This document shows, piece by piece, positions 47,606 to 56,592 of a stretch of DNA of 64,000 bases (position 1 is the stretch's first letter; each line of letters starts with the position of its first letter). This stretch comes from Streptomyces violaceusniger (GTDB lineage Bacteria; Actinomycetota; Actinomycetes; Streptomycetales; Streptomycetaceae). The stretch covers positions 4,340,001 to 4,404,000 of the forward strand of contig BJHW01000001.1 in the NCBI GenBank assembly GCA_005405945.1, in the 5' to 3' direction. The position numbers were made by a program, and so were the translations under genes. The notes below the pieces were generated by a model, which saw only the letters and a program-made list of their open reading frames with translations, had not been told where the DNA came from and did no database searches.

Positions 47606-48808
47606 CTATGCGGACACGGGCCTCTGCACCCGGATGGACTGGAGCAGCCCGATCGCGATCCATACGGCGAACATCGAGGATCCGCCGTAGGAGACGAACG
47701 GCAGCGGCAGACCCGCCACCGGCATGATGCCCAGCGTCATCCCGATGTTCTCGAACGACTGGAAGGCGAACCAGGCGATGATCCCGGCCGCGACGACGGT
47801 CCCGTACAGCTCCGTGGTGTCGCGCGCGATCCGGCAGGCGCGCCACAGCACGACCCCCAGCAGCACGATGATCAGGCCCGCGCCGAGGAAGCCGAGCTCC
47901 TCCCCCGCGACCGTGAAGACGAAGTCGGTCTGCTGCTCGGGGACGAACTGACCGGTGGTCTGGGTGCCGTGGAAGAGCCCCTTGCCGGTGAGCCCGCCCG
48001 AGCCGATCGCGATGCGCGCCTGGTTGGTGTTGTAGCCGACGCCGGCCGGGTCGAGCGCGGGGTTGGCGAAGGCCGCGAAGCGGTCGATCTGGTACTGGTC
48101 GAGGACGTGCAGCTGCCAGACGAGCAGCGCGCCCACCACGGCCGTGAGGATGAGCCCCGCGATCCAGCGGTTGGACGCGCCGGAGGCGAGCAGCACGGCG
48201 AGCACGATCATCGCCATGACCATCACCGAGCCGAGGTCCGGCATCAGCAGCACGATCGCGATGGGCAGCGCGGCCAGGCCGAGCGCCTGGACGACGGTGC
48301 GGTGGTCGGGGTTGAGCCGGTCGCCCGCGTCCACGCGCGCGGCCAGCAGCATCGCCATCCCCAGGATGATCGTGATCTTGGCGAACTCACCCGGTTGCAG
48401 GGAGAATCCGCCGCCGATCACGATCCACGCGTGGGCGCCGTTGATCGTCGAGCCCAGCGGGGTCAGCACGGCGAGGACGAGGATGACGGACAGCCCGTAG
48501 AGGACCGGGACCGCGCCGCGCAGGGTGCGATGGCCCAGCCAGATGGTGCCGATGGCGAGCAGCAGCCCGATACCGGTGTTGAGGGCGTGCCGGACCAGGA
48601 AGTAGTACGGGTCGCCCTGGTTGAGCTCGGTGCGGTTGCGGGTGGCGGAGTAGACGAGCGCCCCGCCGATCGCGGACAGGGCCAGCGCGGTGAGCAGCAG
48701 CACCCAGTCGAGGCGGCGGACGACCGAGTCGCGCGCCATGAGCTTGCTCCAGGCGCCGCGCTCCGGGGTGAAGCGGCGGACGGAGTACCCATGCGTGGAC
48801 GCGCTCAT
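47606..48808 (-). CDS. rodA: RodA/FtsW-type peptidoglycan glycosyltransferase (SEDS)
   Basis: Polymerises lipid II with its partner PBP2. The 400-residue protein has about ten membrane helices and the SEDS landmarks FSLQPGEFAKI, GVGYNTNQARIAIGSGG, TDFVFTVAGEELGFLG and PLPFVSYGGSSM. Its ATG overlaps the mrdA stop codon as ATGA, implying coupled synthesis of the enzyme pair. It is the last gene of mreB-mreC-mreD-mrdA-rodA. In S. coelicolor the orthologue (sfr) acts in spore-wall formation, from memory. Confidence 0.96.
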   Translation of the reverse strand: MSASTHGYSVRRFTPERGAWSKLMARDSVVRRLDWVLLLTALALSAIGGALVYSATRNRTELNQGDPYYFLVRHALNTGIGLLLAIGTIWLGHRTLRGAVPVLYGLSVILVLAVLTPLGSTINGAHAWIVIGGGFSLQPGEFAKITIILGMAMLLAARVDAGDRLNPDHRTVVQALGLAALPIAIVLLMPDLGSVMVMAMIVLAVLLASGASNRWIAGLILTAVVGALLVWQLHVLDQYQIDRFAAFANPALDPAGVGYNTNQARIAIGSGGLTGKGLFHGTQTTGQFVPEQQTDFVFTVAGEELGFLGAGLIIVLLGVVLWRACRIARDTTELYGTVVAAGIIAWFAFQSFENIGMTLGIMPVAGLPLPFVSYGGSSMFAVWIAIGLLQSIRVQRPVSA

Positions 48809-50949
48809 GAATCAGCTCCCCGCCGCCGCTCCCGCGACGCCGTCTCGAACTGCTTGCCGAGCGGCTGGGCCTCGATGGAGCCGTCCGACGAGATCTTCGG
48901 CAGGTAGGCCTGCGGCTGGGGCAGCAGCGCCTTCTTCTTGTCGATGCCGCCCTTGGCGTCGACTCCGTACAGCGCGTTGTAGATCTTGCGCACGGCGGGG
49001 CCGGAGGCGCCCGAGCCGGTGCCGCCCTGGGAGATCGTCATGACGACCGTGTAGTCCTTGGTGTACGTGGCGAACCACGAGGTGGTCTGCTTGCCGTAGA
49101 CCTCCGCGGTACCGGTCTTGGCGTGCATCGGGATCTTGCTCTGCGGCCAGCCCTGGAACCGCCAGGCGGCGGTGCCCCGGGTGGCCACGCCCGCGAGCGC
49201 GCTGTCGATCTTCTTGTGCAGTGCGGCGCTGATCGGCAGCTTGCCGTGCGACTTCGGCTTGATCTCCTGGATGTCCTTGCCGTCGGGGCTGACGATCGCC
49301 TTGCCGACGGTCGGGTCGTGGAGCGTTCCGCCGTTGCTGATGGCCGCGTAGATGGTGGCCATCTGGATCGGGGTGACGAGGGTGTCGCCCTGGCCGATGG
49401 AGTAGTTCACGGAGTCACCGGCGCGCATCTTCATGCCCTCGAGGCAGTTCTCGTAGGCGATCCGCTCGCCGTAGGACCCGTCCTTCTTGCCGCTCTTGCA
49501 CCAGGCGTCCTTGTTCGCCTTCCAGTAGTCCTTCTTCCACTGGCGGTCCGGGATCCGGCCGGTGACCTCGTTGGGCAGGTCGATCCCGGTCTCCTTACCG
49601 AGGCCGAACTGGTGCGCGGTCTTGTAGAACCAGTCCCCCGGCTTCTTCTTGGGCTTGTTGCCGCCGTCCTTCTTCCACTCGTCGTAGGCGATCCGGTAGA
49701 AGACGGTGTCGCAGGAGACCTCCAGCGCGCGGCCGAGGCTGATCCCGCCGTAGTTCTCGGACTCGAAGTTCTTGAAGACCTGGCTGCCGATGTTGAACGA
49801 GCTGGTGCAGGCGTAGGGGCCGTTGAAGTCGTACCCGGCGTTGACCGCGGCGGTCGTCGGGATCACCTTGAAGATCGAGCCGGGGGCCGCCTGGCCCTGG
49901 ATCGCCCGGTTGAGCAGCGGGTAGTTGGACTTCTTGCCGGTGAGCTGCTTGTAGTCCTTGCCGGAGATGCCGCCGACCCAGGCGTTGGGGTCGTACGTCG
50001 GGTTGGAGGCCATGGCCACCACCCGGCCGGTCTTGGCCTCCATGACCACGACCGCGCCGGAGTCCGCCTTGTAGTTGGTGCCGGTGTTCCGGTCGTGCTG
50101 CTTGCGTGCGTCCCGCATCGCCTGGTCCAGCTCCTTCTCCGCGACCGCCTGGACCCGCGAGTCGATGCTGGTGACGACGTTGGCGCCGGGGCGGGCCTTC
50201 TGACTCTCCCGCTGGCCGATGACCCGGCCGAGGTTGTCGACCTCGTAGCGGGTCACCCCCGCCTTGCCGCGCAGCTCGCTGTCGTACTGGCGCTCGAGGC
50301 CGTTGCTGCCGACCTGGTCGGAGCGGAGCAGCGGCGACTTGGTGTGCTCGGCCGCCTTCACCTGCTCATCGGTGACCGGGGAGAGATAGCCGAGCACCTG
50401 GGCGGCGTTGGAGCCGGCGGGCGCGGCATAGCGGCGCACGGCGGTGGGCTCGGCGCTGATGCCGGGGAAGTCCTCTTCGCGCTCGCGGATCTGGAGCGCC
50501 TGCTTGGCGCTGGCCTCGTCGGTGATCGGGATGGGCTGGTACGGGGAGCCGTTCCAGCAGGGCTGCGGGGTCTTGGCGTCGCACAGCCGGACCTTGTCCA
50601 GGACGTCCTTGGGCTTCATGCCCAGGACGTCGGCGAGGCGGGTGAGGACGGCCTTGCCGTCGTCCGGCATCTTCATCAGCTCGGTCCGGCTGGCGGAGAC
50701 CACCAGACGGGTCTCGTTGTCGGCCAGCGGCACCCCGCGGGCGTCCAGTATGGAACCGCGCACGGCGGGGTGGACGACCTGCTGGACGTGGTTGTTGGCG
50801 GCTTCGGCGGTGTACTCGTCGCCGTTGCGGATCTGCAGGTACCACAGGCGTCCGCCGAGAGTCAGCAGCAGCGAGAAGACCAGGATCTGGAGGCCGACGA
50901 GCCGGATGGTGACCCGGGGGGTCCGTCCGGTCTCAGGAATATTGCTCAT
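48805..50949 (-). CDS. mrdA: Penicillin-binding protein 2 (class B transpeptidase)
   Basis: Cross-links peptidoglycan with RodA. The 714-residue protein has a short cytoplasmic N-terminus, one transmembrane helix (LVGLQILVFSLLLTLGGRLW), a dimerisation domain and a transpeptidase domain with the catalytic serine in GSIFK near residue 358, the SVNYSIGQG motif and HAKTGTAE near 611. ATG 50949 is preceded by a short repeat region rather than a strong ribosome binding site. It is coupled to rodA by a four-base overlap. Confidence 0.96.
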   Translation of the reverse strand: MSNIPETGRTPRVTIRLVGLQILVFSLLLTLGGRLWYLQIRNGDEYTAEAANNHVQQVVHPAVRGSILDARGVPLADNETRLVVSASRTELMKMPDDGKAVLTRLADVLGMKPKDVLDKVRLCDAKTPQPCWNGSPYQPIPITDEASAKQALQIREREEDFPGISAEPTAVRRYAAPAGSNAAQVLGYLSPVTDEQVKAAEHTKSPLLRSDQVGSNGLERQYDSELRGKAGVTRYEVDNLGRVIGQRESQKARPGANVVTSIDSRVQAVAEKELDQAMRDARKQHDRNTGTNYKADSGAVVVMEAKTGRVVAMASNPTYDPNAWVGGISGKDYKQLTGKKSNYPLLNRAIQGQAAPGSIFKVIPTTAAVNAGYDFNGPYACTSSFNIGSQVFKNFESENYGGISLGRALEVSCDTVFYRIAYDEWKKDGGNKPKKKPGDWFYKTAHQFGLGKETGIDLPNEVTGRIPDRQWKKDYWKANKDAWCKSGKKDGSYGERIAYENCLEGMKMRAGDSVNYSIGQGDTLVTPIQMATIYAAISNGGTLHDPTVGKAIVSPDGKDIQEIKPKSHGKLPISAALHKKIDSALAGVATRGTAAWRFQGWPQSKIPMHAKTGTAEVYGKQTTSWFATYTKDYTVVMTISQGGTGSGASGPAVRKIYNALYGVDAKGGIDKKKALLPQPQAYLPKISSDGSIEAQPLGKQFETASRERRRGADS

Positions 50950-50988
50950 GGCGTCCCCTGAGGGCGGTGGCGGGAGACGGGTGGGCGG

Positions 50989-51042
50989 CGGGCGACGGGA
51001 GGGCGGCGGGCGACGGGAGGGCGGCGGGCGACGGGAGGGCGT
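50989..51042. repeat. Three tandem 18-bp repeats between mreD and mrdA
   Basis: The unit CGGGCGACGGGAGGGCGG repeats at 50989, 51007 and 51025. It fills most of the 96-bp space between the mreD stop and the mrdA start inside the operon. Confidence 0.75.
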
Positions 51043-51045
51043 TGC

Positions 51046-51759
51046 TCACAGGCGCTTGACCCCCTTGATGCGTGCCGTCCTGTTCTTCCCGGTGCGGGCC
51101 AGCAGCCCGCCGCGCTGGCTGCCGATCCGGGCCGCCCGGCCCGGGCGCCTGAGCCGGCTCATCCGGCCGATCCGGCCGGTGCTGACGCCGCCCGCCGTGC
51201 TGATCCAGCGGGACGGGCTCTCACCGCCGCCGCCCGCGCTGTCGGCCATCGGATCGTTCTCACTCCGTCTGGCGAGCCCCATGATCAGCGGCACCGTGAA
51301 GGGGGCCAGCAGCAGGTCGTAGAGGGCCGCGGTGAACAGCAGCTTGCCCAGGCCCACCTGACGGGCCGCGTCGTCGCCGACGAGGATGCCGACCCCGGCG
51401 TACAGCAGCGTGGCGCCGATGGCCGCCGCCACGACCACCAGCATCGGCCCGGTGGCCGACCTGAGCTGGCCGGTCTCCGGCTTGGCGAGCCCGGCCAGAT
51501 AGCCGACGACGCAGAGCACCAGGGCATAGCGGCCCGCGGCGTGGTCGGCGGGCGGGGCGAAGTCGGCGAGCAGCCCCGCGCCGAAGCCGATGAGCGCGCC
51601 ACCGGTGTGGCCGTAGACGAGCGCGAGGCCGAGCACGACGAGCAGCAGCAGGTCCGGCACGGCGCCGGGCAGTTGGAGGCGGGCCAGTACGCAGATCTGG
51701 ACGACGAGGGCGAAGACCACCAGGCAGGTCGACAGGACGATCCGGTTGAGGTGCAGCAT
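51046..51759 (-). CDS. mreD: Rod shape-determining protein MreD
   Basis: Integral membrane partner of MreC. The 237-residue protein has five or six hydrophobic helices (IVLSTCLVVFALVVQICVLA, LIGFGAGLLADFAPPADHAAG) and a basic cytoplasmic C-terminus (RRPGRAARIGSQRGG). It starts three bases after the mreC stop codon, so the two are tightly coupled. Confidence 0.94.
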   Translation of the reverse strand: MLHLNRIVLSTCLVVFALVVQICVLARLQLPGAVPDLLLLVVLGLALVYGHTGGALIGFGAGLLADFAPPADHAAGRYALVLCVVGYLAGLAKPETGQLRSATGPMLVVVAAAIGATLLYAGVGILVGDDAARQVGLGKLLFTAALYDLLLAPFTVPLIMGLARRSENDPMADSAGGGGESPSRWISTAGGVSTGRIGRMSRLRRPGRAARIGSQRGGLLARTGKNRTARIKGVKRL

Positions 51760-51762
51760 CGG

Positions 51763-52706
51763 TCAGCTCCTGTTGGCGGCCGGGCTGGTGGCGGTGGCGG
51801 AGGGGTTGGCCGTGACGGTGACCGTGGGCGTCGGCTTGGGCTTCGCGGGCTTGGGCGGGAGCACGCTGTCCCGCGGGTTGACGCGCGGCGACTGGACGAC
51901 GACCCCGACGATGTCCAGCTTGCTGAACCGGACGTACGGGCGCACCTGGAGCGTGCGGGTCAGGTCGCCCCGGTGGGATCGACGCGGACGACCTTGCCGA
52001 CCGGGACGCCGGGGACGAACGGCTTGTCCGCCTGGGAGCCGAAGGTGACCATCCGGTCGCCCTTCTTGATCCGGGCCTTGCCGTTGAGGAGCTGCACATG
52101 GAGCGAGCGGTCGCCGCGCCCGGTGGCGAAACCGAGCTCGCCCGATCCCTCCATACGGGTGCCGACGGTGAAGTCCGGGTCGATGGCGAGCAGCACGGTG
52201 GCCGTCGAGGAGCCGACGGTGGTGACCCGGCCGACCAGCCCGTCGCCGTTGATGACGGTCATGTCGCGGCGGATGCCGTCGCTGCTGCCCATGTCGATGG
52301 TGACGGTCCAGGAGAAGCCCTGGGCGGCGCCGATGCCGATGACCTGGGCGCCCTTGATGCCGTATTGACCGGCCCCGGCGGTCTTCAGCAGCTTGTCGAG
52401 CTCGGCGGAGCGGGCGCGGTCGCGGGCGTTGTTGCCCAGCCGCTGCTTGAGCTTGGTGTTCTCCTCCTCCAGCCGGCGGACCCGGTCGTGCCGGTCACCG
52501 GATTCCCGTACCGCGGCGACCGCGTTGCCGACCGGGTCCACGGCGGACGCGACGCCGTCCTCCACGGGCCCGAAGACGGAAGCGGCGGCCTGCCGGGCGC
52601 CGTCGAGGGGTGAGTCCTCGCCGCCGCGGATATCCACCGTGATCAGCGCGAACGCGATGGCGACCAGCAGCACCAGGAGCAGCCGGCTCTCTCGTGTGTC
52701 CCTCAC
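51763..52706 (-). CDS. mreC: Rod shape-determining protein MreC (one apparent frameshift)
   Basis: Membrane-anchored scaffold between MreB and the wall synthases. It has an N-terminal transmembrane helix (RLLLVLLVAIAFALITVDIR), a coiled coil (RVRRLEEENTKLKQRLGN) and the beta-rich MreC core (GLVGRVTTVGSSTATVLLAID). The frame shifts in the run at 51968-51971; one added G gives 314 residues ending in a Pro/Thr-rich tail (PKPAKPKPTPTVTVTA). The start is GTG 52706. It follows mreB by 143 bases. Confidence 0.94.
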
Positions 52707-52849
52707 GTGCGGCGACGTGCCTTCCTCGTCGAAGTCGGACCGGTGCCGGGGATGAAAGTGACCGGTCGGTCCTGGGGAGCCTTATGCCTGTATATCAGCG
52801 TTCCGCCGCACGGGCAGCCAACCACCCGCACGGCCGGTCCGCCGGGTTG

Positions 52850-53869
52850 TCATCTGCGGGGCTGGGCGTCCAGCACCTGCTGGAGCGCCTCGAACTCCTC
52901 CACGCATTTGCCGGATCCGAGTGCGACGGAGTCCAGCGGGTCCTCGGCGATGTGGATCGGCATCCCGGTCTCGCGGCGCAGCCGCTCGTCCAGGCCGCGC
53001 AGCAGCGCGCCGCCGCCGGTGAGCACGATGCCGCGGTCCATGACGTCGCCGGAGAGCTCCGGGGGGCACTTGTCGAGGGTGGTCTTGACCGCGTCGACGA
53101 TCGAGTTGACCGGCTCCTCCATGGCCTTGCGGACCTCGGCGGCGGAGATCACCACGGTCTTGGGGAGGCCGCTGACGAGGTCACGGCCGCGGATCTCGGT
53201 GTGCTCCTCCTCGTCGCCCTCGTACGCCGAGCCGATGGTGATCTTGATGTTCTCGGCGGTGCGCTCGCCGAGCAGCAGGCTGTACTCCTTCTTGATGTGC
53301 TGGATGATCGCGTTGTCCAGCTCATCGCCGGCCACCCGGATGGACTGCGCGGTGACGATGCCGCCCAGCGAGATGACGGCGACCTCGGTGGTGCCACCGC
53401 CGATGTCCACGACCATGTTGCCGGTGGCCTCGTGGACCGGAAGGCCGGAGCCGATGGCCGCGGCCATGGGCTCCTCGATGATGTGCACCTGACGGGCGCC
53501 CGCCTGGGTGGACGCCTCGATGACGGCACGACGCTCGACGCCGGTGATACCGGACGGCACACAGACGACCACTCGGGGCCGGGCGAGATAGCGTCGCTTA
53601 TGAATCTTCAGGATGAAGTACCGCAACATCCGCTCGGTGATCTCGAAGTCGGCGATAACGCCGTCCTTGAGCGGACGCACAGCGACGATGTTGCCAGGGG
53701 TGCGGCCGATCATCTTCTTCGCCTCGGCGCCCACGGCGAGAATTCCGCCGGTGTTGGTGTTGATGGCGACGACGGATGGCTCGTTGAGGACGATCCCGCG
53801 GCCCCTGACGTACACCAGCGTGTTGGCGGTCCCGAGGTCGACAGCCATGTCACGGCCGATGAACGACAT
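52850..53869 (-). CDS. mreB: Actin-like cell-shape protein MreB
   Basis: Filament-forming ATPase; in Streptomyces it is needed for spore wall and aerial hyphae rather than for rod shape. The protein has the phosphate-binding DLGTANTLVYV, DIGGGTTEVAV and adenosine-binding LTGGGALLRGLD motifs and the usual MreB C-terminus LQQVLDAQPRR. I prefer ATG 53869 (MSFIGRDM) because GGGG is six bases upstream; the annotation may start four codons earlier at 53881. It is the first gene of the mre operon. Confidence 0.97.
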   Translation of the reverse strand: MSFIGRDMAVDLGTANTLVYVRGRGIVLNEPSVVAINTNTGGILAVGAEAKKMIGRTPGNIVAVRPLKDGVIADFEITERMLRYFILKIHKRRYLARPRVVVCVPSGITGVERRAVIEASTQAGARQVHIIEEPMAAAIGSGLPVHEATGNMVVDIGGGTTEVAVISLGGIVTAQSIRVAGDELDNAIIQHIKKEYSLLLGERTAENIKITIGSAYEGDEEEHTEIRGRDLVSGLPKTVVISAAEVRKAMEEPVNSIVDAVKTTLDKCPPELSGDVMDRGIVLTGGGALLRGLDERLRRETGMPIHIAEDPLDSVALGSGKCVEEFEALQQVLDAQPRR

Positions 53870-54190
53870 GTTGTTCCCCATGAGGATACGTCAGGCCTTC
53901 CCTGCTGGAGCGATTGCTTGCTTGAGGTCGGCAGGATGGGTGTGCGCTGCGAGGCGCGGAGGCTTCATCGTAGTCACGCCCGCTCGAACACGCTGCGGGG
54001 GTCCTCCGCCATTGTCAGCAGAACACGACCCCGCCTCCTCTAATGGTGACGTCGTGTCGCGGAGATGCGTTCCCCCGATCGGCTCGCATATGCCGAAGGG
54101 CGGCCGGGTAATTCGACCGCCCCCAGGTCAGCAGGGGTGTGGCAAGCTGATGATCAAACTGATGGCCGATCAGTCACGATCGGATCGGGA
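53870..54190. promoter_or_regulatory. Intergenic region upstream of mreB
   Basis: About 320 bases without a gene. TACGAT on the minus strand (53967-53972) is the best -10 candidate for mreB. Near 54170-54195 several GATC-containing short palindromes lie just after the ndk stop and may help termination. No small reading frame or RNA was recognised. Confidence 0.4.
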
Positions 54191-54604
54191 TCAGGCGAGC
54201 CCGGGAAAGAAAATCTTGATTTCCCGTTCGGCGGACTCCGCCGAGTCGGAGGCATGGATCAGATTTTCCCGAACGATGGTGCCGAAATCGCCACGGATGG
54301 AGCCCGGCGCCGCGGCGATCGGGTCGGTCGGTCCGGCCAGCGCCCGGACACCCTCGATCACCCGCTCGCCCTCGACCACCAGCGCCACGGCCGGACCGGA
54401 GGCCATGAACTCCACCAGCGGCTCGTAGAACGGCTTGCCGACATGCTCGGCGTAGTGCTGCTCCAGGACCTCACGGTCCAGCTGACGCAGCTCGAGGGCG
54501 CTGATCGTCCAGCCCGCCTTCTTCTCGATCCGCCCCAGAATCTCGCCCACCAGTCCGCGTCGGACGGCGTCGGGCTTGAGCAGGACGAGCGTGCGCTGGC
54601 TCAC
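54191..54604 (-). CDS. ndk: Nucleoside diphosphate kinase
   Basis: Transfers the gamma-phosphate between nucleoside di- and triphosphates. The 137-residue protein has TLVLLKPDAVRRG, the catalytic histidine in ENLIHASDS and FYEPLVEFMASGP. AAAGGAG lies eight bases before GTG 54604. Length and sequence are standard. It is between the DUF4233 gene and the mre operon. Confidence 0.97.
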   Translation of the reverse strand: MSQRTLVLLKPDAVRRGLVGEILGRIEKKAGWTISALELRQLDREVLEQHYAEHVGKPFYEPLVEFMASGPAVALVVEGERVIEGVRALAGPTDPIAAAPGSIRGDFGTIVRENLIHASDSAESAEREIKIFFPGLA

Positions 54605-54678
54605 GGTGCGGGCTCCTTTGGGAAAAGACATGCGGTGGGGGTGTGAGGCAGAGGCTACATGGGGGAACGAGCACCACG

Positions 54679-55032
54679 TCACGCAGTGTCAGGTGAGGCG
54701 GCCGAGGACGCGGCGAACCGCGCCTTGGCCTCGTCGACCTTGCGGCCGAAGTGGACCGAGGCCCACCACAGCGCCGCGAAGACCGCCCCCAGGAAGAACA
54801 TGGTGGGCACCACGAAACCGCTCAGCACCAGGCCGATCTGCAGGGCCCAGCCGATCTGCACCGCACCCGGACGGCTCAGCAGCCCGCACAGCAGCACACA
54901 CAGCCCCATGGCGATTCCGCTGACCGTCCAGACGGTGCCCGTGGACAGCCCGGACGTCTTCATCGCGACCAGCCCGGCGAAGCCGATCACGAAGAACTCG
55001 CCGATGAGGGTGGAAGCGCACAGCGTTCGCAT
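54679..55032 (-). CDS. DUF4233 membrane protein
   Basis: The 117-residue protein has four predicted helices (LIGEFFVIGFAGLVAMKTS, IAMGLCVLLCGLL, GWALQIGLVLSGF, MFFLGAVFAALWW) and is the small membrane protein usually found between folC and ndk in actinobacteria. Its ATG is one base after the folC stop, indicating coupling. The function is unknown. Confidence 0.85.
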   Translation of the reverse strand: MRTLCASTLIGEFFVIGFAGLVAMKTSGLSTGTVWTVSGIAMGLCVLLCGLLSRPGAVQIGWALQIGLVLSGFVVPTMFFLGAVFAALWWASVHFGRKVDEAKARFAASSAASPDTA

Positions 55033-55033
55033 A

Positions 55034-56538
55034 TCAGCCCTTTCCCAGGAGGAGCCGGGCCTCGCCGACCGTGATCACCGACCCGGTCACCAGAACGCCC
55101 GCTCCCGCGTATTCGCCCTCTTCCTCCGCCAGGGTGATGGCGGCCTCCAGCGCGTCGTCCAGCCGCGGCTCGACCTGGACCCGGTCGGAGCCGAAGACCT
55201 CGACGGCGATCGCGGCCAGCTCGTCCGGGTCCATGGCGCGGTGGCTGGAATTGCCGGTCACCACGACCTCGGCGAAGATCGGCTCGAAGGCTTCCAGCAG
55301 ACCGCGCACGTCCTTGCCGGTGCTCCCCCGACCACGCCGATCAGCCGGCTGAAGTCGAAGGACTCGGTGACCGCCTCGGCGGCGGCACGGGCGCCCGCGG
55401 GGTTGTGCGCGGCGTCCAGCACCACGGTGGGGCTGCGGCGCACGACCTCCATCCGGCCGGGCGAGGTCACGGAGACGAAGGCGGAGCGGATGGTGTCGAT
55501 GTCGAGCGGCCGGGCGTGCTGGGAGCCGATGCCGAAGAACGCCTCCACGGCCGCCAGCGCCATCGCCGCGTTGTGCGCCTGGTGGGCGCCGTACAGCGGG
55601 AGGAAGACATCGGTGTACTCCCCGCCGAGGCCGCGCAGGGTCAGCAGCTGACCGCCGACCGCCACCTCCCGGGACAGCACACCGAACTCCATGCCCTCAC
55701 GGGCGACCGTGGCATCCACCTCGACCGCGCGCTTGAGCACCACCGAGGCGGCCTCCACCGGCTGCTGCGCGAGCACCACGGTGGCGTCCTGCTTCACTAT
55801 GCCGGCCTTCTCCACGGCGATCTGCTCCGGAGTGGTGCCGAGCCGGTCGGTGTGGTCCAGCGAGATCGGCATGATCACCGCGACACCCGCGTCGATCACA
55901 TTGGTGGCGTCCCAGGAGCCGCCCATGCCGACCTCGACCACCGCGATGTCCACGGGCGCGTCCGCGAAGGCCGCGTACGCCATGCCGGTGAGCACCTCGA
56001 AGAAGGACAGCCGGTGCTCCTGCTGGGCGTCGACCATCTCGATGTACGGCCGGATGTCCTCGTACGTCTCGATGAACCGCTCGGCGGAGATCGGCGCCCC
56101 GTCCAGGCTGATCCGCTCGGTGATCGACTGGACGTGGGGGCTGGTGTAGCGGCCGGTGCGCAGCTCGAAGGCGCCCAGCAGCGACTCGATCATGCGGGCG
56201 GTGCTGGTCTTGCCGTTCGTACCGGTGATGTGGATCGAGGGATAGGCCCGCTGCGGCGAGCCGAGGATGTCCATCAGCGACTCGATCCGCACCAGCGACG
56301 GGTCCAGCTTGGTCTCCGGCCAGCGCCCGGCCAGCTTGGTCTCCACCTCGCGCAGGGCGCGGTCCACCTCGGGGTCGGCCGGGCGGGCGGGGACGCCGTC
56401 CCCCTGCGGCGGCCCGGACTGCGCACGCAGCGTCCGGCTCCCGGCCTCGATCACCGCCAGATCGGGGTCACGGTCGGTCTCGGCTCCGACGATCTCTTCG
56501 AACTCGTCGGACTCGTTCTGGGGACGCTCCTCGCTCAC
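55034..56538 (-). CDS. folC: Folylpolyglutamate/dihydrofolate synthase (one apparent frameshift)
   Basis: Adds glutamates to folates. It shows the P-loop ITGTNGKTSTARM near residue 100, VEVGMGGSWDATNVI, MPISLDHTDRLG and LDAAHNPAGARAAAEA. The frame breaks in the C run at 55325-55329 right after LIGVVG; one added G on the coding strand gives 501 residues. The start is GTG 56538, seven bases from a TAGACT -10 box, suggesting a leaderless mRNA. An acidic N-terminal extension of about 60 residues precedes the conserved domain. Confidence 0.95.
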
Positions 56539-56545
56539 GCCGACC

Positions 56546-56551
56546 AGTCTA
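56546..56551 (-). promoter_or_regulatory. -10 box for leaderless folC mRNA
   Basis: TAGACT on the minus strand, seven bases upstream of the folC GTG; the same hexamer precedes valS. Confidence 0.45.
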
Positions 56552-56592
56552 CGAGGGAGGGGTGACAACCCGGCCCAGCGCCGTCCGCCCGG

